Shown: positions 50,701-63,919 of the stretch, piece after piece | Numbering within the stretch: position 1 is the stretch's first letter | How the letters are laid out: each line of letters starts with the position of its first letter | Source of the DNA: Larus michahellis | Taxonomy: Eukaryota > Chordata > Aves > Charadriiformes > Laridae | Direction of reading: 5' to 3' | NCBI RefSeq assembly: GCF_964199755.1 | Contig: NC_133914.1 | Coordinates: 2,852,001-2,916,000 of the forward strand | DNA length: 64,000 bases | The notes under the pieces: generated by a model | What the model was told of the DNA's origin: nothing | The model's database searches: none | The model's input: the letters and a program-made list of their open reading frames with translations, nothing else | Position numbers and translations under genes: made by a program

Positions 50701-52858
50701 TTTTGCAAAGTAAAGCATTTCCACTTTCACACCTTCAGACCAGTGCTCAAAACCATGTAACACTAGGCGGTGAAATCTAAAAGTAGGCCCAAATTCAGGA
50801 AGCTGGTGACGCTCAATACTACACACAAGTTGATCAGCCTCACTAGCTCTCTCTAAGAAGCCGTTTTATCAGGGGGTTTGTGCAGCTACATCAAGAGACG
50901 AAGCTTGAAAACAACGTTTATGCGGCAAGTCCAAGAGCATCACCATCAGCGTTGTACAGCAGCATGCTGTAAATACTCGGGCGGTTCCCCCGTCACTGTC
51001 CGAGTGTCACGCCGACTGTGAATCCAACGCATTTCAACACAAAGGAGTTTCAACACTGAAATTAAAGTTCTGTTTGCTATTCGGAGTTATGTGGGGCAGT
51101 AATCTTCAGTTTGAAACGATGAATGAAGTACAAGCACGCAGAGGGGGAGAAACTGTCAAAAAGCTCTCTCTTAAAATAGTGCAGATAGAATTTGTACCTG
51201 TCTGCTGAGAGTCATCCTGATTTGTGGTATGATCTGGGCTCTGAAACATAGACTCAAAGATGCTTGCTGGTGAGATTGTGCTAAGGTCTTGTCCGTGTGT
51301 CTGGCAAACAGAAAATAAAGAGGAAGACATCAGACAATGTTATGATCTCAGGTGTCCATAAACTTTGCACAAATCCCAGTCAAGCAGCATACGGATGTCA
51401 GAAATAACTCTCCAATTAACCAGCCACCTTCAGGAAAGGCAACATTTTTCACTTATCTAGTGTAAAATGACACTTAGATTTTCATTGTGGGTAATAAAAA
51501 CTACCAACATAATGAGCAAATCCTTACAAAAATAAATAAGTCCTTCAAAAGTAAAATATATTCTTCTGCATCCGTACTTTGTTTAGCCCTTATTTCTTGT
51601 AATGCTCTGTTAGAAACAGAAATTAATTTGTTCCTGGCTGTTTGTGAAACCTTTTCTGGAGCAGAAACAAAATGGCTCCATTTAGATTACATCCTGGACC
51701 ATGCACTACCATCACCCACGCTGCTCTAGGAACAGAATATATTGAAAAGCTGCATACTGCCTCCACATCGAAGCACAAAAGAATTACACGGTCTCATTAA
51801 TATCTAATTTTCCTCAATGTAAAATTTAACCTCAGTCAACAGTTATCAATAAGCAAGTATTAGGGTAAAATCAGCTGGAGACCCTTTAAAAAACAGGTTG
51901 AATTAAGCACAGCATAATTTGGAGGAAAATCCCTCTTTCACTCAGTTATTCTGCTTTTGGACAGAAGCGTTTATTTTTTTGTTCCAACGTTCCAAAAAGG
52001 ACAGCAATAATGTCACATTTACAGGCTCGACAGGGTGTGTAAGAAACACGCTTTTTGTCCTGCAAACTACGGCAAGACACCCAAGAGAGCAGCATTCAGT
52101 ACATCTAAACTAGTTCTACCCAGAGGCACTCATCTCCACCAGCAAAATGAAAGCCCAAAGCAGAGCATGCCGGAGGCCTGAAGACGCGGAACAGAAGCAG
52201 CCAGCCAGATCTGCTGTGTTCTAGCTGACAGGACAAGCACAGCGCCAGAAAAAAAAAACGCAAAACCCAGATTATGGGTGAGGCAATTCCCAGACAGTAA
52301 CTCACCGGATTAGAGTTCTCCCGCAATTCTGAATCTGTTGATATGAGGCTTAAGTCGCTCAGACAAAGCGAGTGGCTTGTATCCTGTAAAGAAGAAAAAA
52401 GAAATTGAGTTATATATTAAAAAGATAGTGTCAGAATGTTTTAAATTACTTTTTAGAGTCCATACAATTCTGCCTACGCAGAATTTTTTTGACCCAAGTG
52501 TCAGTTCTAAAATCAAAGGAGCAATATTACTAAGCAAAGTATATTTAGTAACTGTCAAGGATTCTTAACATCTCCTCCACATCACTTCAAAAAAATTAAA
52601 TAAGCTGGAATTTGAAATTAGCACAGGAACAAGTCAGCCTACAGAAAATAAAAAATTTAAACCTTAACAGTTAGTATTTATTTTACTTCACGTGCTTATT
52701 ATGTAGTCTCAATTAAAACATAAGATCTACAAGGAAAGCACGATAATATATAATTCCCTATAAACCTGTGTCAGTATGTGGCATACTCGTCAAAGCAGCA
52801 GTAGCCCAAGCATTAATTTTAATATGATTAAAATAAATAGACAAAGTTAGATGAGCTT

Positions 52859-52896
<38 letters not shown>

Positions 52897-55800
52897 AACA
52901 CAAAAAAACCCAAACCAACTTGATAACCAAATACCATGCTAGAAGTTTCAGAAATACTGATCCTGCTGCTTACTATCAGCATGCTACAAACACAGCAGAT
53001 GAGAGTAACCCTACACTGCCCTCTCGGATGCCAGCCATTTCGGAATTGAAATTGAATTCTCAATTCAAAAGAGAGGCGCCCGCGGGCCCCTTCATGGGAG
53101 ACAGCGCACCAAGTAGTTACAATTCCCTTTGAAAATCCCAGCCTCAAAAGTTATACCTTTAGAAGAAGCTGCAGGCCAAGTAACTTCTTCCGCAAGGTAT
53201 GGTTTCGTATCCACCTAACACGGAAGCATTAGGAAGAAGTGCTACTAACCTCAGACACATTGTTATTGGGAAGTGCATTATAGGAATGTCCTTTCTCATG
53301 ACCTTTCATGTGACTCTTGAGACTATACTGTGTACTAAAAGTCTTCTCACAGCCGTTACTGGGACAGAAGAAGGGTTTCTCCCCTATAGACAGCAAAAAC
53401 ACATATAGCAAAACTTACAAACGCTACATGAGACACATACTTTTAAAGCACATAGGAGAGTGATAATGTTTTATACAAACAAGATTGTTTAATGCCACTT
53501 CACGCATTAAGCATTCTTGGGAGTCTTGCAGATAAAAGCTTCCATTTTACCACATGAACTGACACAAGAACACAACATTTAATTTTTATGCACTGTTACC
53601 GATACATTTGTGAAACATGTTCATGAAATTCAAGGCCCGTCAGGCATAAATGGAATACTGGGGCTTGCCCTGGCCCAGGTGCAGGAGTTTGCACGTGGCC
53701 TTGTTGAACTTCATGAGGTTCACACGGGCGCACGCCTCCAGCCTGCCAAGGTCCCTCTGGATGGCATCCCTTCCCTCCAGCGGATCAACTGCACCACTCG
53801 TCTTGGTGTCACTCCCATATTATACACACACACATATATATATATAAAAAAGTATAAAAGCATATTAGGATTCTGAGAGTTAGTATAAACTGAATAAGCT
53901 CAATCAAAGAAAAAACAAACCCTTGTGACTTACCAGTATGTGTCCTAACATGTGTTTTAAGGTGGTGGCTCGCAGCAAAAGCCTTTCCACAGCCGTCATG
54001 CTCACACCTGAATGACACCACAGAAGAGTTAGCATCAGGCTGCTTCGATGCATTAGTTACAACTTCAGATCATGCTTTGCAATAGACCCAGGACTCTGAA
54101 AATCAGGCCTAACGCTGCTCTGTGTTAGCAACCACATCTCTCCCGACAGCTGCTACGCGTGCTACACAGACTACAGCAGGGCTCTGAATAGGACTTGAAA
54201 ATTCAAGCATGAAGTCTGCATTTGGGGGGGACCTCCTTCACAGGATAAACATTCATTCACAGCAGAGAAGCAGCAGTATGTTTTAGAAACGTGCTCATCG
54301 TGACACACGTTTACATTTAAAAAAAGAGCTTGGCTATTCTTGTCTTTGAAGACAGTCATTTCACCCACTTTTACAGGCAACGGAGGGAGCTCTAGAACAA
54401 ACGTGCTCAAACACTCGCCGCCGTCACTTTTTTCTTATGAGAAGAGCTTTTCATTCAGGACAATAATAGCTGCCTTTTGACACAGGTGGCCTATTACAGA
54501 AGTCCTACGGAAGTAAAAACTGCCAACCAGCATCTTACCGAAATGGCTTTTCTCCTGTGTGTGTTCGAATGTGCTTCCTCAGGTCACTGTGCGTTGTGAA
54601 GTATTTACTGCAGCCTTCTGATTCACAGTTAAACGTTTTCCCTGTGTGAAGCCTCTGATGTGCTTTCAACCTAAAAAGCATGCCAAAAAAGTCCCTCTTA
54701 CAACTTGTAGTACAAGACGGCCCCTACCTGAGGCAAGCAAGCCATTCATTCAAATGTGCAGGACAAGATCAAAGGCTTAACTTATTCTGAACTGAAGGTA
54801 ACTAGCTTATAGAAGTAACTGGTATCACTTCCAAAGTCCTCAAGCAAATCTATGAATTCCTTGTGTTTGTGCACCATCTTCAACACTATTACAATATAAA
54901 TAAGCTAAGTACGTCATGATAGGTTCTGCCATGCTACTCTTGGTATCGCATTTCCATGTTTTGGGGGGTTTATACCCATATACCTGAAAGAAGCATAACA
55001 ATTGTATTCAGACACAAACGAAAAGCACACGCAACTTGCAAAACAGCAACAGCCACAACTACAAGAGAAATAAGCAGAGCCTTCCCACCTGTACAGTGTA
55101 TTGAATGCCTTTTCACAGCCCTGCACATCACATTCAAACGGCTTTTCCTTAGTGTGCACTCGAACGTGGATTTTGAGGCTGTAGGAGGTAAGAAAGGCCT
55201 TGCCACAGCCTTCTTGATTGCAGACAAACGTGTATTCCCCACGATGTGTCTTTTGGTGAGTGCGCAGGTTTCCGGCAGTGCTATAGGTGCGTGGGCAGCC
55301 CTCAAAGGTGCACTGGTATCTCTTAACCTAAGAGACAAAATGCTGCATAGTTAATTTTTAAGCATTTCTGGAATCCAGGCAGGGTAGAACTGTAGTTAAA
55401 CGTCAAAGACCATGGAATAGATTTTGACCCCTAAGGCAAAAAAAAAAAAAAAATTATTGCCATTTAGTTATCAGATAACTTAATATTTCTGCTGCACTAT
55501 GCGAGGAAGGAGTGGCAAACGTTGGAAAGCAGGCTGACCTTACAGAAGAAGAGTTCTGTAGGCAGAAAGAGACCATGTAGAAGCTTCCAGCGTGCAAGTC
55601 ATAACGCTTAATTACATCTCGTTCTCTCTTGTGAAGTAGAAGGAATAAGCCATCCGATATGCTTGAATAAATTCATCTTCAACATCAATTATCAGACTGA
55701 CAGCTTTCATTTGACTGTTGCAGTGGAGAAACCTTAGCATGTAAAAGTGGCTACAGAGCCCAGGAGAGAACTCGATGGTTGACAGGCAAGAAGCAAAAGA

Positions 55801-58800
55801 GTATTCCAATAAATGTTAATTTGGAAACGCTTAGAAAGGCAACTCAAACTCACAGCAGAGGAGCAGGAACCTGCAGATTCAGCATTCTAAAAACTAGTCA
55901 GGAAGATAATACAGCAGGGCATCAGCCAGCAATTTTCCTCTTTTCCAAGGCACAAAGCACCTCTCTCACAATACCTAGTACTACTGCTTAGAAAAGGCTG
56001 CAGACTGCCTTCAAAAACACCAGACACTGAATTGGGGAGAACCGGACAAACCCATACGTAACCAGCGTGTAACACCGGTTTCTACCCATCTCATGACTCA
56101 ACTGTTCTTTTTTTCCTTTACGTACGCCCATCAGAAAAGAGCATTTGATAATCACCGTTCTTTACTGCCACAGCTTGGAAGCTGAGAACGGAATAACATG
56201 GGATGCCTTGATCTATTGTCAAGTAAGTATAAAATCACTTTTAGGGGACAAAATTGCCAGTAGGACTCCATTAACAAAGCTTTATAAAATCTGAGTATAT
56301 AGGAGCTGAGTAATCTCTTGTGTAGTCTCACAAGTTACACGAGTCAATCTCTTGTTGATCCCACAACAGGCTGGCATTTACCTTCAACTTCCTTTGATAA
56401 AACCTTAGTATTTGTTGAATATTAAAGCTGGTGAGACATATAAGAGATCCTACAGAGAGCACAGAAATATCATAACTATAAAGCCAGCAACGCATAAGAC
56501 AACTATAAATAACATTTTACATATTGCATTACAGGACATTCTCCACCGTACTTCCCATAATACACAAGCAATTTGACACAGGCATGAACTACCTAAAAGT
56601 CAAACGAGGAGTCTGTTAAGCTTTCTAGGTGTTCACATTTAGGTCTAGAAAGTGAAAGAAAAGAATATTAATTATAGATTAAGGATTTGGTTCCTAGCTG
56701 CCAGTGCACACATTTAAAGGAATACGACAGTAACACTTTCAGTTTAATGGCCTGAACTATGACAGAGGCCTTGCAGTGCTCCCACTTTTCTCAAAGGCCA
56801 AATCTTTATTTCACAAATCATGCTGAGAAGGATACTGCAGGCATGAAGTGATACTAAAATAAAACTTTCTGTAAAGCAGCAAAGCATTTAGTCCTCTCTT
56901 AGGAACGTTAGGAACATTAGCACATCAAATAAGCACTGATTACACACATAAAATTATGCAGATATTGACCATGAAAGACTTCCAGTTACAGCAGCAAGTA
57001 GTCAAGACCATCACCACGCACAAGCAACAACAACAAAGAAACATGGCAGCAACAGGAAAACCCACACATGGCCGGGATACGCAGCGTACAGCAACAAGGT
57101 GCCTTGAAGACACGGGCTGTAGCTGCACGGCACGTGCTTTTGCAAAGGACAGCGTGCTGTCTCTCCCAAGGAGCCACACCAGAGGGAAGCCAGAAGAGTC
57201 TTAATTAAGCATTTACCTTAGAAGTAGGAACTAACTGTCCAATAATCAACCAGACTGGCAAAAGCCGCATCTGACACACTGTGCCAAAGTCTACTTAAAC
57301 TCAGTCTGCCTTTAACTCATCTTGAGTTGACAAGGTTCCCCTTAAATTGCAATTTCTTCTATGTCATCATTGAACACAAAAATTAATGAATTTGAAATAG
57401 AAGACTATAATCACATTTATTCTTACAGACAAAATTATAGTGAGAGAACTATAATATAACAAAAGGAAGTTAAAGGTAGTTAATGAAGTGTAAAACCTTC
57501 TTTTGCTTCATAAACATCTAAGATTGACCTGAAAATTTAAGACTTTAAAACAGGGTGAGAACTGCTACATATGTTTTGGAAGTACCAAATAATTGGACTG
57601 CTGACTTTTCAAGATGAGCCAAATATTCAGGGGTTTGAGAGCTTCCCCTCCCCACCTCCAGAAAATTTATCAAGCATTTGAAACAGCAGGACAAAAAGGG
57701 CTTTTCAAGATGGAAGAGTGTCACATATGCTTAGGACTTATTTCCACTGCATTCAAATTATAGGGTAACACCCCTCCGCCCCCGAAAATTAATTCAAGAG
57801 ATGGAAAATAAATTCACATACAGGATTTCACTAGGAAATCCCAGGTCTAACAAGCATTTTTTAAAAAGAAGCAGTGAAGAAATAAAATCAGTATAATTGC
57901 TTGTGCAGTCATCAACATCTGTTTAGCTAGTACACGCTGTTCTCAGACACTACAGATCGCAGCTTATTATCCTACAAAAATAAAAGAAAATACTGATATG
58001 ACTGACATAAAAAATTAACCATTTTAGCAGCTAAGAAGGTAGGATACAGCAGCTGCTCATAGGAATAATAACTGAGCAAAAGGAGTTCCTTAGACTTAAA
58101 TGGGCTTATTGAGCAAACCTCAGTCCAGAAGTTTCACAATCGCAGAGCTGACCTCCTACAGCCCCATTTCCTCACTGCTGAGCGAGCGATAATGAAGGTC
58201 CCCTGCTAATCTAAATTATTCAGAGCGTTCAAACCCAGCTTCCTTTCTCAGCAAGGGCCCATTTCTGTAATTCTCTCTTACACTGAATATCGGTTACACA
58301 AGCAGTTGATACTACCACAGACATTCGTACAGATCATCCCTTATTTAACTCAGAAGCACCAAAAGGAAGCACAAAGTTGTCCCTGTGTTGGTATTTCAGT
58401 CAAACTTGCGTTACTTTTGTGCCTAAAAAGCAAGAATCTCAAGTCAGTCTGCACAAGCCCTCATCACTTTTCATGCAGGCAGAACTCATTAGGAAAACAG
58501 AATTAAAAGTAATCACCATTTTTAATATGTAAGCTGACTTAAGCTTTCAAAATACAACAGCTTCCTTTATTTTCTTCTCATAGTTTCCCTATAAGTGACA
58601 TAATAAAACTACAAGTTCAGCATCTTAAGTTTCATACTTTAGCTACTGCCAACAGTCTGGAATTTAACCTGCAACTTGGATGTGCTTTTCTCAACAATGT
58701 GGTTAACCACAGCATAACAGAGTTTGTGTTCTTTTTAGTTAACTCTGAACTCAGGAAATAATTACCCAACCGAAAGAAAAATAAAAGACCGCTAAAAATC

Positions 58801-59591
58801 ACATACGCTACTAATATAAATACATTTTCAGTACCGTATTTTCCTGCTATCTAGCGTGTTACCACATGTCAAAAAGTGCTTCCTGGCTGCTTCACAAGAA
58901 AGTGACACTCACAGCTTTGCTGCTGACCCACTAAGTGACTGTGGGAAACAGCCTGTTATCAGCACAAAGCATTACTATCGCTAAGAGTAACAGCAGATTT
59001 CATGGAGTGTCATTCACTCCACTACACAATAACCTTTAAGAACAAGGCAAACTTCTACCCACAAAACTACTACCTCCCAAACAGCTTTAGAAAACTACGT
59101 TTTCAAAGCATCTAAGGTCACCAGGTGAAAAGCTCTCACAAGAAGCACAAAATTCAGAATGATATTTAGCCACTTACTTCTTTAAGCTTAGTTTCTGGGC
59201 ATTCAGACTGCAAAGTGAGCGTTGCTCCTTCGATATTTCTTGGCATAGGAGTTGAACCAGGATTTATTGTTAGGTGAATCTGATCTGGAGAAATAATATG
59301 TTGCACATAACCCTGGGACATTCCTTCATGATCTGCTATTAAATGAAATCCTTCTTCATGACCCTCTGGTAAAAAAGGCAAGTGATCACCACATTGTCCT
59401 TCATCCTCATCATCTTCCAACACGCTGTGGTCCTGCTCTATTAGAACAGTTGTCCTGTCGTAGACCGTCCCAGATGATGAAGAAACCATCCCGTTTTTAT
59501 CAGCGAACCTCATCATATTGTCATCTTGGGTTAAATCGTCTTCCTCCGCTTCATAGTAGATAGCGCTGCCGTCGGGACTGTTCTCCCCCAT
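47716..59591 (-). CDS. MTF1: MTF1, metal regulatory transcription factor 1 (complete CDS, ten exons)
   Basis: MTF1 is a nuclear zinc sensor that binds metal-response elements and activates metallothionein and zinc-transporter genes. Coding exons on the minus strand: 59591-59178, 55327-55089, 54670-54539, 54007-53934, 53383-53250, 52383-52306, 51300-51198, 50607-50051, 49163-49097 and 48104-47716 (TGA). Phases agree throughout and the total is 728 aa (human 753). The acidic N-terminus opens [20 protein letters not shown]. Residues 144 to about 314 hold six C2H2 fingers, including [20 protein letters not shown] and [20 protein letters not shown]. Proline- and Ser/Thr-rich activation regions follow, then [20 protein letters not shown]. 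The cysteines at 621, 623, 625 and 627 form the cluster needed for metal-induced transcription in mammals. The C-terminus is [13 protein letters not shown]. No lesion is seen; all finger ligands are present. Confidence 0.97.
52863..52895. repeat. Poly(A) tract in MTF1 intron
   Basis: About 33 consecutive A residues on the plus strand (poly(U) in the MTF1 transcript), in the intron between the exons at 53250 and 52383. No retroposon body was recognised beside it. Confidence 0.9.
53640..53818 (-). mobile_element. Internal CR1 LINE fragment in MTF1 intron
   Basis: Read on the minus strand it begins with AGTGACACCAAGACGAGTGG. It continues GGGATGCCATCCAGAGGGAC, GTGTGAACCTCATGAAGTTC and AACAAGGCCACGTGCAAACT. 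This is the CR1 segment just 3' of the reverse-transcriptase region. It lacks the element's 3' end, so it is a broken, older copy. It sits between MTF1 zinc-finger exons (54007-53934 and 53383-53250). Confidence 0.88.
53822..53852. repeat. (CA)n(TA)n microsatellite
   Basis: ATACACACACACATATATAT repeats abut the CR1 fragment directly on its right. Confidence 0.85.
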
Positions 59592-59938
59592 GGCTCACCG
59601 CCTCTCACTGCGAGACCGCGCACTCAGCCCGGAACGACTCATCTGCAACACAAGGACGGGCGGCGCCGGGTCAGTCGGCTCTGCCCCGCCCGGCCCGGGC
59701 CCCGCTCCGCTCGCAGGACGCCGGGCAGGTGCCCCGCGGCCCCGGCCGCCCCCCAGCCCTAAGGCGGGCGGCGGCGGGGGCGGCGGTGGAGACGCCGGGC
59801 CCTGCGCCGCGGCCCCCGCCCCACGGGCCGGGGAAGGCGTCTCCTTCCCAAACACGGTGCTACACTTCCCCCCAGGCCCGCCCCCGCGGCCTGAGCGGGG
59901 CCGCGCCGCCCGCCCCCCACGCCCCCGCCGCGCTCACC
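59592..59938 (-). other. MTF1: MTF1 5' UTR splice: exon 1 donor, intron, exon 2 leader
   Basis: On the minus strand a donor GAGCTCG|GTGAGCG ends a putative non-coding exon 1 at 59938. An acceptor CCTTGTGTTGCAG|ATGAG starts exon 2 at 59642, leaving a 51-nt leader before the MTF1 ATG at 59591. An alternative acceptor, CTCGCAG|TGAGAGG, lies 33 nt further in. Using the first one exposes an in-frame upstream ATG. Both are inferred from splice consensus only. Confidence 0.55.
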
Positions 59939-60340
59939 GAGCTCCCGGCAGCGGCGGCACCTCCTTCCCCGCCCCGGCGGCACCATGATTACCAGCACAC
60001 TCACTTCCGCTTCCGGCCGCGCACGGCCCGACGGGAGCGCCGCGCCCGCCGCGGGGCCTCACGGGAAGAGGCGGGGAGGAGCGGAGCGGGGCCGCGCCTG
60101 CGCACTCGGCAGCGGCGTCCAGCGCCACCCTGAGCCGCCGCCCGCACGGCACCGGGGCTCTTCTGCTCCCCATCCCCCCGGGCCGGGCCCCCTCTGACAC
60201 CCACCCCGGGCGGCTCCTCTGCTCCCACCAAGCGAAACCGGCCCCCGCGCACGGGAAGGCGCGGTACCAGCGCCAGAAGAGCAACAGGCCCCGGGCGGGG
60301 AAGGGGCCCCGAAGGCCGAGGCCCAGCCTGGCAGCGGCGG
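59640..60340. promoter_or_regulatory. MTF1: CpG-island promoter of MTF1
   Basis: The region is very GC- and CpG-rich, with several GGGGCGGGG/CCCCGCCC boxes and no TATA. It covers the putative MTF1 exon 1 and its upstream flank. It contains CACTTCCGCTTCCGGCC (tandem ETS-type sites) at about 60001-60018 and GCCTGCGCACTCGG (NRF1-like) at about 60097. Motif calls are by eye. Confidence 0.65.
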
Positions 60341-60889
60341 AGATAACACACACGTACCACAGCCAGTGTCAAAGCGGGGTTATAGCATCGAAATACAGTG
60401 ACACGATAGAAAAAACCAGCTATTTCTTCCATAATGAGCACAGGTTCAAAGTAGAGCACACAAAGCCAAGTTTTCCTTCATGCTTCGTTTTTACCTCAGC
60501 ATTTTCAAGAAGTCTTTGGCTCCCCACAGGACAGATCAGGCACCGGCCGTCACCACTCCGCGATGGAGGGCAAACGCGTCTGCACATCACTCTGAACCCC
60601 AGGCCTCCTCCAGGCTGCGGTCCTCCCCTCCCTCCCCACCGCCCACGTGTTTTTAAAATAATCCATTTTCTCACAGAGCAGCCCCATACCTCCCATCGGA
60701 TCGCCTCTCCGCGTTGCTACACAGCCTCGAAGAGTTCCAGATGGGGGGTGGAAGGCCACAGAGCGATTCGTGTAACACCAAGACACGGTATTAAACCACA
60801 GAAGGGGGCTGCACAGGCCTTCTACAACGTGACTTACATCACTCAACAAACCAAGAGCCTAAACCAGCCCACACCAAAAATAGTCAGAG
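60341..60889. other. Spacer between MTF1 promoter and INPP5B 3' end
   Basis: About 550 bp of ordinary composition. Open frames on the minus strand (to 99 codons) have no family resemblance. No repeat or RNA gene is recognised. Confidence 0.45.
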
Positions 60890-60915
60890 AGGCTGGAAAA
60901 ATGCACCGAGATCTT

Positions 60916-60921
60916 TTTATT
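60916..60921 (-). terminator. INPP5B: INPP5B polyadenylation signal
   Basis: The plus strand reads TTTATT inside ATCTTTTTATTTAAATAAC, which is AATAAA on the minus strand. It lies about 300 nt after the INPP5B stop codon at 61219, giving a compact 3' UTR ending near 60,895. Confidence 0.65.
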
Positions 60922-61218
60922 TAAATAACAAGGACTTAAAAATTCTGAGTTTTAATACAAGTTAAATAAAATACAGTGTAAATATCAGCTTTTATATTTT
61001 TGCCTGTCTACATACAGCTTATTTAGAAACCTGATACACTTTACAGCTTACAAAGTGACACCTGATTCAACCTGCCTGATCTGTGCCTTCAAAAGCAAGA
61101 TTGTATAAAATACTGTGATATCAAAAAAAACCCCAAACGCCGGTATACTGTACAAAAAACACCCAAACATTTTTACAGTAATTTGATATCTAAACATCAG
61201 ATTAGCTGCATCTGAATT

Positions 61219-63170
61219 TCACGGTAAATTGTCTTCTCTCAAGAGGAACTGATGGATAAACTGCTGAGCTTTCCTCTTCTCAGCTATGTCAGGCGTAGGA
61301 TGTCCAGGAGGAGGTCGAAGTAACAAGCCACCAAATATACTAGCTGCATTAAAAGAAAGAAACAAAAAAGCCACACAGCCACTCAGTAAGAGCCTGTCAG
61401 CAGCAGGATATCAAGGGTAATTCCCCCAGCCCCACCAGTCAGAGAGAGAGAGTGCCCAGCTTCAGAACCGGGTAAGGTAAAGCCGGTGACCCATCTCCCA
61501 GTCACTGCACGACTCTTTTCAAGCTACTGCAATGGCTGTTGTTCTACAGCCCGTTTGCTCATTATTAAATGCTTCAAAACGGCCGAGACCATGACAGCAC
61601 TCGCTTTGGAGAAATGTGTTTTGTTACAAAGCCCCTCCGAACGGAATGGTTATTTTGCTCGCCTTACCAAGAATGTTCACATCCAAATGGTTTTTCCCTG
61701 AATTTTTCAGTAGTTCTCGTAGAAATGCCATTAGATATTGAAATACGTTTTTATGGCACCCTGGCAGGTTAGAGATAATCTGAGGAGGGGGAAAGAAAAA
61801 AAAAAAAAAACCACCAAACACATTTAAATTGAAAACATGGCAATGGCTTAGCAGCTTTACCTACTACCAACATCACCCTGTCTGCAAATACCAACGGCTC
61901 TTTATAACCAAGAAGCACCAGTTATAGATCCTTTCTATTATCAGATGATGAAGTTTCTGAGAGCAAAAAAAATGTTACTGGTCTGGCATAAAACAGCTTG
62001 CCTCCCCTGCCTGCGGAATTAGAGAACTCCTGCAGCGAGAGCGGCGATACCTGGCTGCTCAGCGGGTAGTTGCTGGCACTCTCCAAGCAGCTGCTGTAGA
62101 ACCTGTAGCAGATGACGGGCTCCGGCAGGCTCTCCAGGAAGAGCAGCAGGGCTTCTGCGACCGAGTGGTTGCTGCCAACTGATCCAAAGACGGTTAAGGA
62201 AGAGATAAGCACAGCGTGATCTATTTTGCTTGTATTCCTACTGAAATATTAATCTTTGCGTAGGTCTCCAAGAACTCCTCCTGCTGTTCACAGCTTTGAG
62301 TTCAATCACTTGACTCCACATAGCAAGCCGTTTCCACTGGCAGAGAGACGCTTATGTCTGATCAAAACTATCAGCCATCATTCATCAACATCGCGAGGCC
62401 TCAGCAGAGGCATTCGTACTGATTACAAGGAGCAGCGAGGAATGAGGAACTGCAGATCTCGGTTACCCCAAGATGAGAGACCATGATGGAGCATAGAAGA
62501 CTGATAAAATCTTTTTTAGCTTTGATCTCTAAGGCACGGTCAGCCTTACTGGACACCAGTCTAAAAGGATACGGAGGGTATCATGCATTCCTTTGTCCAA
62601 ACAATCTCGGATTTGCTCAAATTCAGACCTGAGGCCTGGTTGCTGAAACAGGTCTTCCTGCAAAAGCAGACCATCGTCAGTCTCAAGGAAAATAAAAGTT
62701 ATTTGAGTAAATACAGCAATGTAATTATAGTCTGTCTGGAAAAATCTCTCCAAATAGGCAGTTATCAGCACAAGTCCCACCGCAAGCAGCTCTAGTAAGG
62801 CTGTGGCACTGCAGCAGAGAGGAATCTGATGCATGCCACACACAGACAAGGCCACCATCACGAAACCGTGCAACTCGAGGTACCCGGATCACTTATCACA
62901 GATGTCCTTTATCTCTCCACCATTGTCCAAACATCCACAGTTAGCAATGATTGCTGTTACCAGTACCCTCTTCCAAACTAAACCGAACTCAACATATTAT
63001 CTTGTGTTTCCAGGACAAACACTGCCAACCTGCTGGGAAGCACTGCGATACAAGTGATCCACCATCATCCACAGCTCTTTGGGAATGTCCATAGGCTTTT
63101 CAGCTTGAACATCCTCATCACTCATTTCTAGTGGCATCAGGGTCTGAGAGAGGGAGGTGTCGGGAAGGTT

Positions 63171-63206
<36 letters not shown>

Positions 63207-63919
63207 TAGTTAGCCAACTTCTTATTCAACTCTGCAAAAATGCTTCGCAGAGCTTATACCTGAGAATTAAGACTTAAGAAACTGTGCAGCTCCACTTACC
63301 AGTCCTCACACAAGACTAGTACAAGAGGCACAGTTATATCAGAACTCCTGTACACTCGGCTCTGTGGAAATGTTACATCAAGCCCCACATGCACACACAC
63401 GGCTCCAGGGAAAAGGTCTACATTTAGAAGTTGCACGCCTTTTTTAAATGTGCAGGCAGACCAAACGGGACCTTACTTTCAGTGCTCTCTGTATGAAATG
63501 GGCTGGTTCATCCACCTGAAGAGCTAATGCAAGGTGTGAAGATGGTGCACTGGAGGGCACAAGCTGTATCAGCGTTCTCAGACTATGGACCAGGGAAGTG
63601 GAAGAAGGCTCTTCAGCAATAAACAGAACTTAACAGCTACTTTTAATGGTTCTTATGTGTTCTGAAGGGAAACTTTAACTCACAAGTTTCCGAATCGATT
63701 CTGCTGACATGTCCTGGATAGGTTCCCGCATGTAACACAGCGTATGAATGGGAGACCCAAAGCAACTTGGCAAGTAGTTGCCTGTTACAGATAGAAAATA
63801 ATCCTTCCCCTTGTTAAGATGCAAGACCAAGATATCTTCAAGTTTTTCCTCTCCAGAGTTTAAGTGTGTGGCTGTTGATTTATTAACAAACACCTCCAAC
63901 TCAATTGTGATCTTAGCGC
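61219..63919 (-). CDS. INPP5B: INPP5B, C-terminal part: end of ASH domain and RhoGAP-like domain (last six exons)
   Basis: INPP5B is an OCRL-related inositol polyphosphate 5-phosphatase acting on PI(4,5)P2 at endosomes, Golgi and cilia. The window holds its last 265 residues in exons 63919-63684, 63143-63030, 62657-62573, 62178-62051, 61779-61668 and 61343-61219 (TGA), with phases agreeing. The phosphatase domain lies beyond the right edge. The first exon ends the ASH domain ([40 protein letters not shown]). The rest is the RhoGAP-like domain: [76 protein letters not shown] and [15 protein letters not shown]. The blocks match INPP5B rather than OCRL. The protein ends [14 protein letters not shown], whereas the human protein ends in the CAAX box CNPL. 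The donors at 62573 (CC|GTATCC) and 63030 (AG|GTTGGC) are weak but keep frame. Confidence 0.95.
63175..63204. repeat. Poly(A) tract in INPP5B intron
   Basis: About 30 consecutive A residues on the plus strand, preceded by GGTTAATT, in the intron between the exons at 63684 and 63143. A shorter A-run (61796-61810) lies near the exon at 61779. Confidence 0.9.

Noticed and set aside
60097-60107. TGCGCACTCGG, resembling a metal-response element upstream of MTF1 (possible autoregulation)
   Set aside because: Only the 7-bp core TGCRCNC is matched, the flank does not fit well, and such cores are frequent in CpG islands. The site also fits NRF1.
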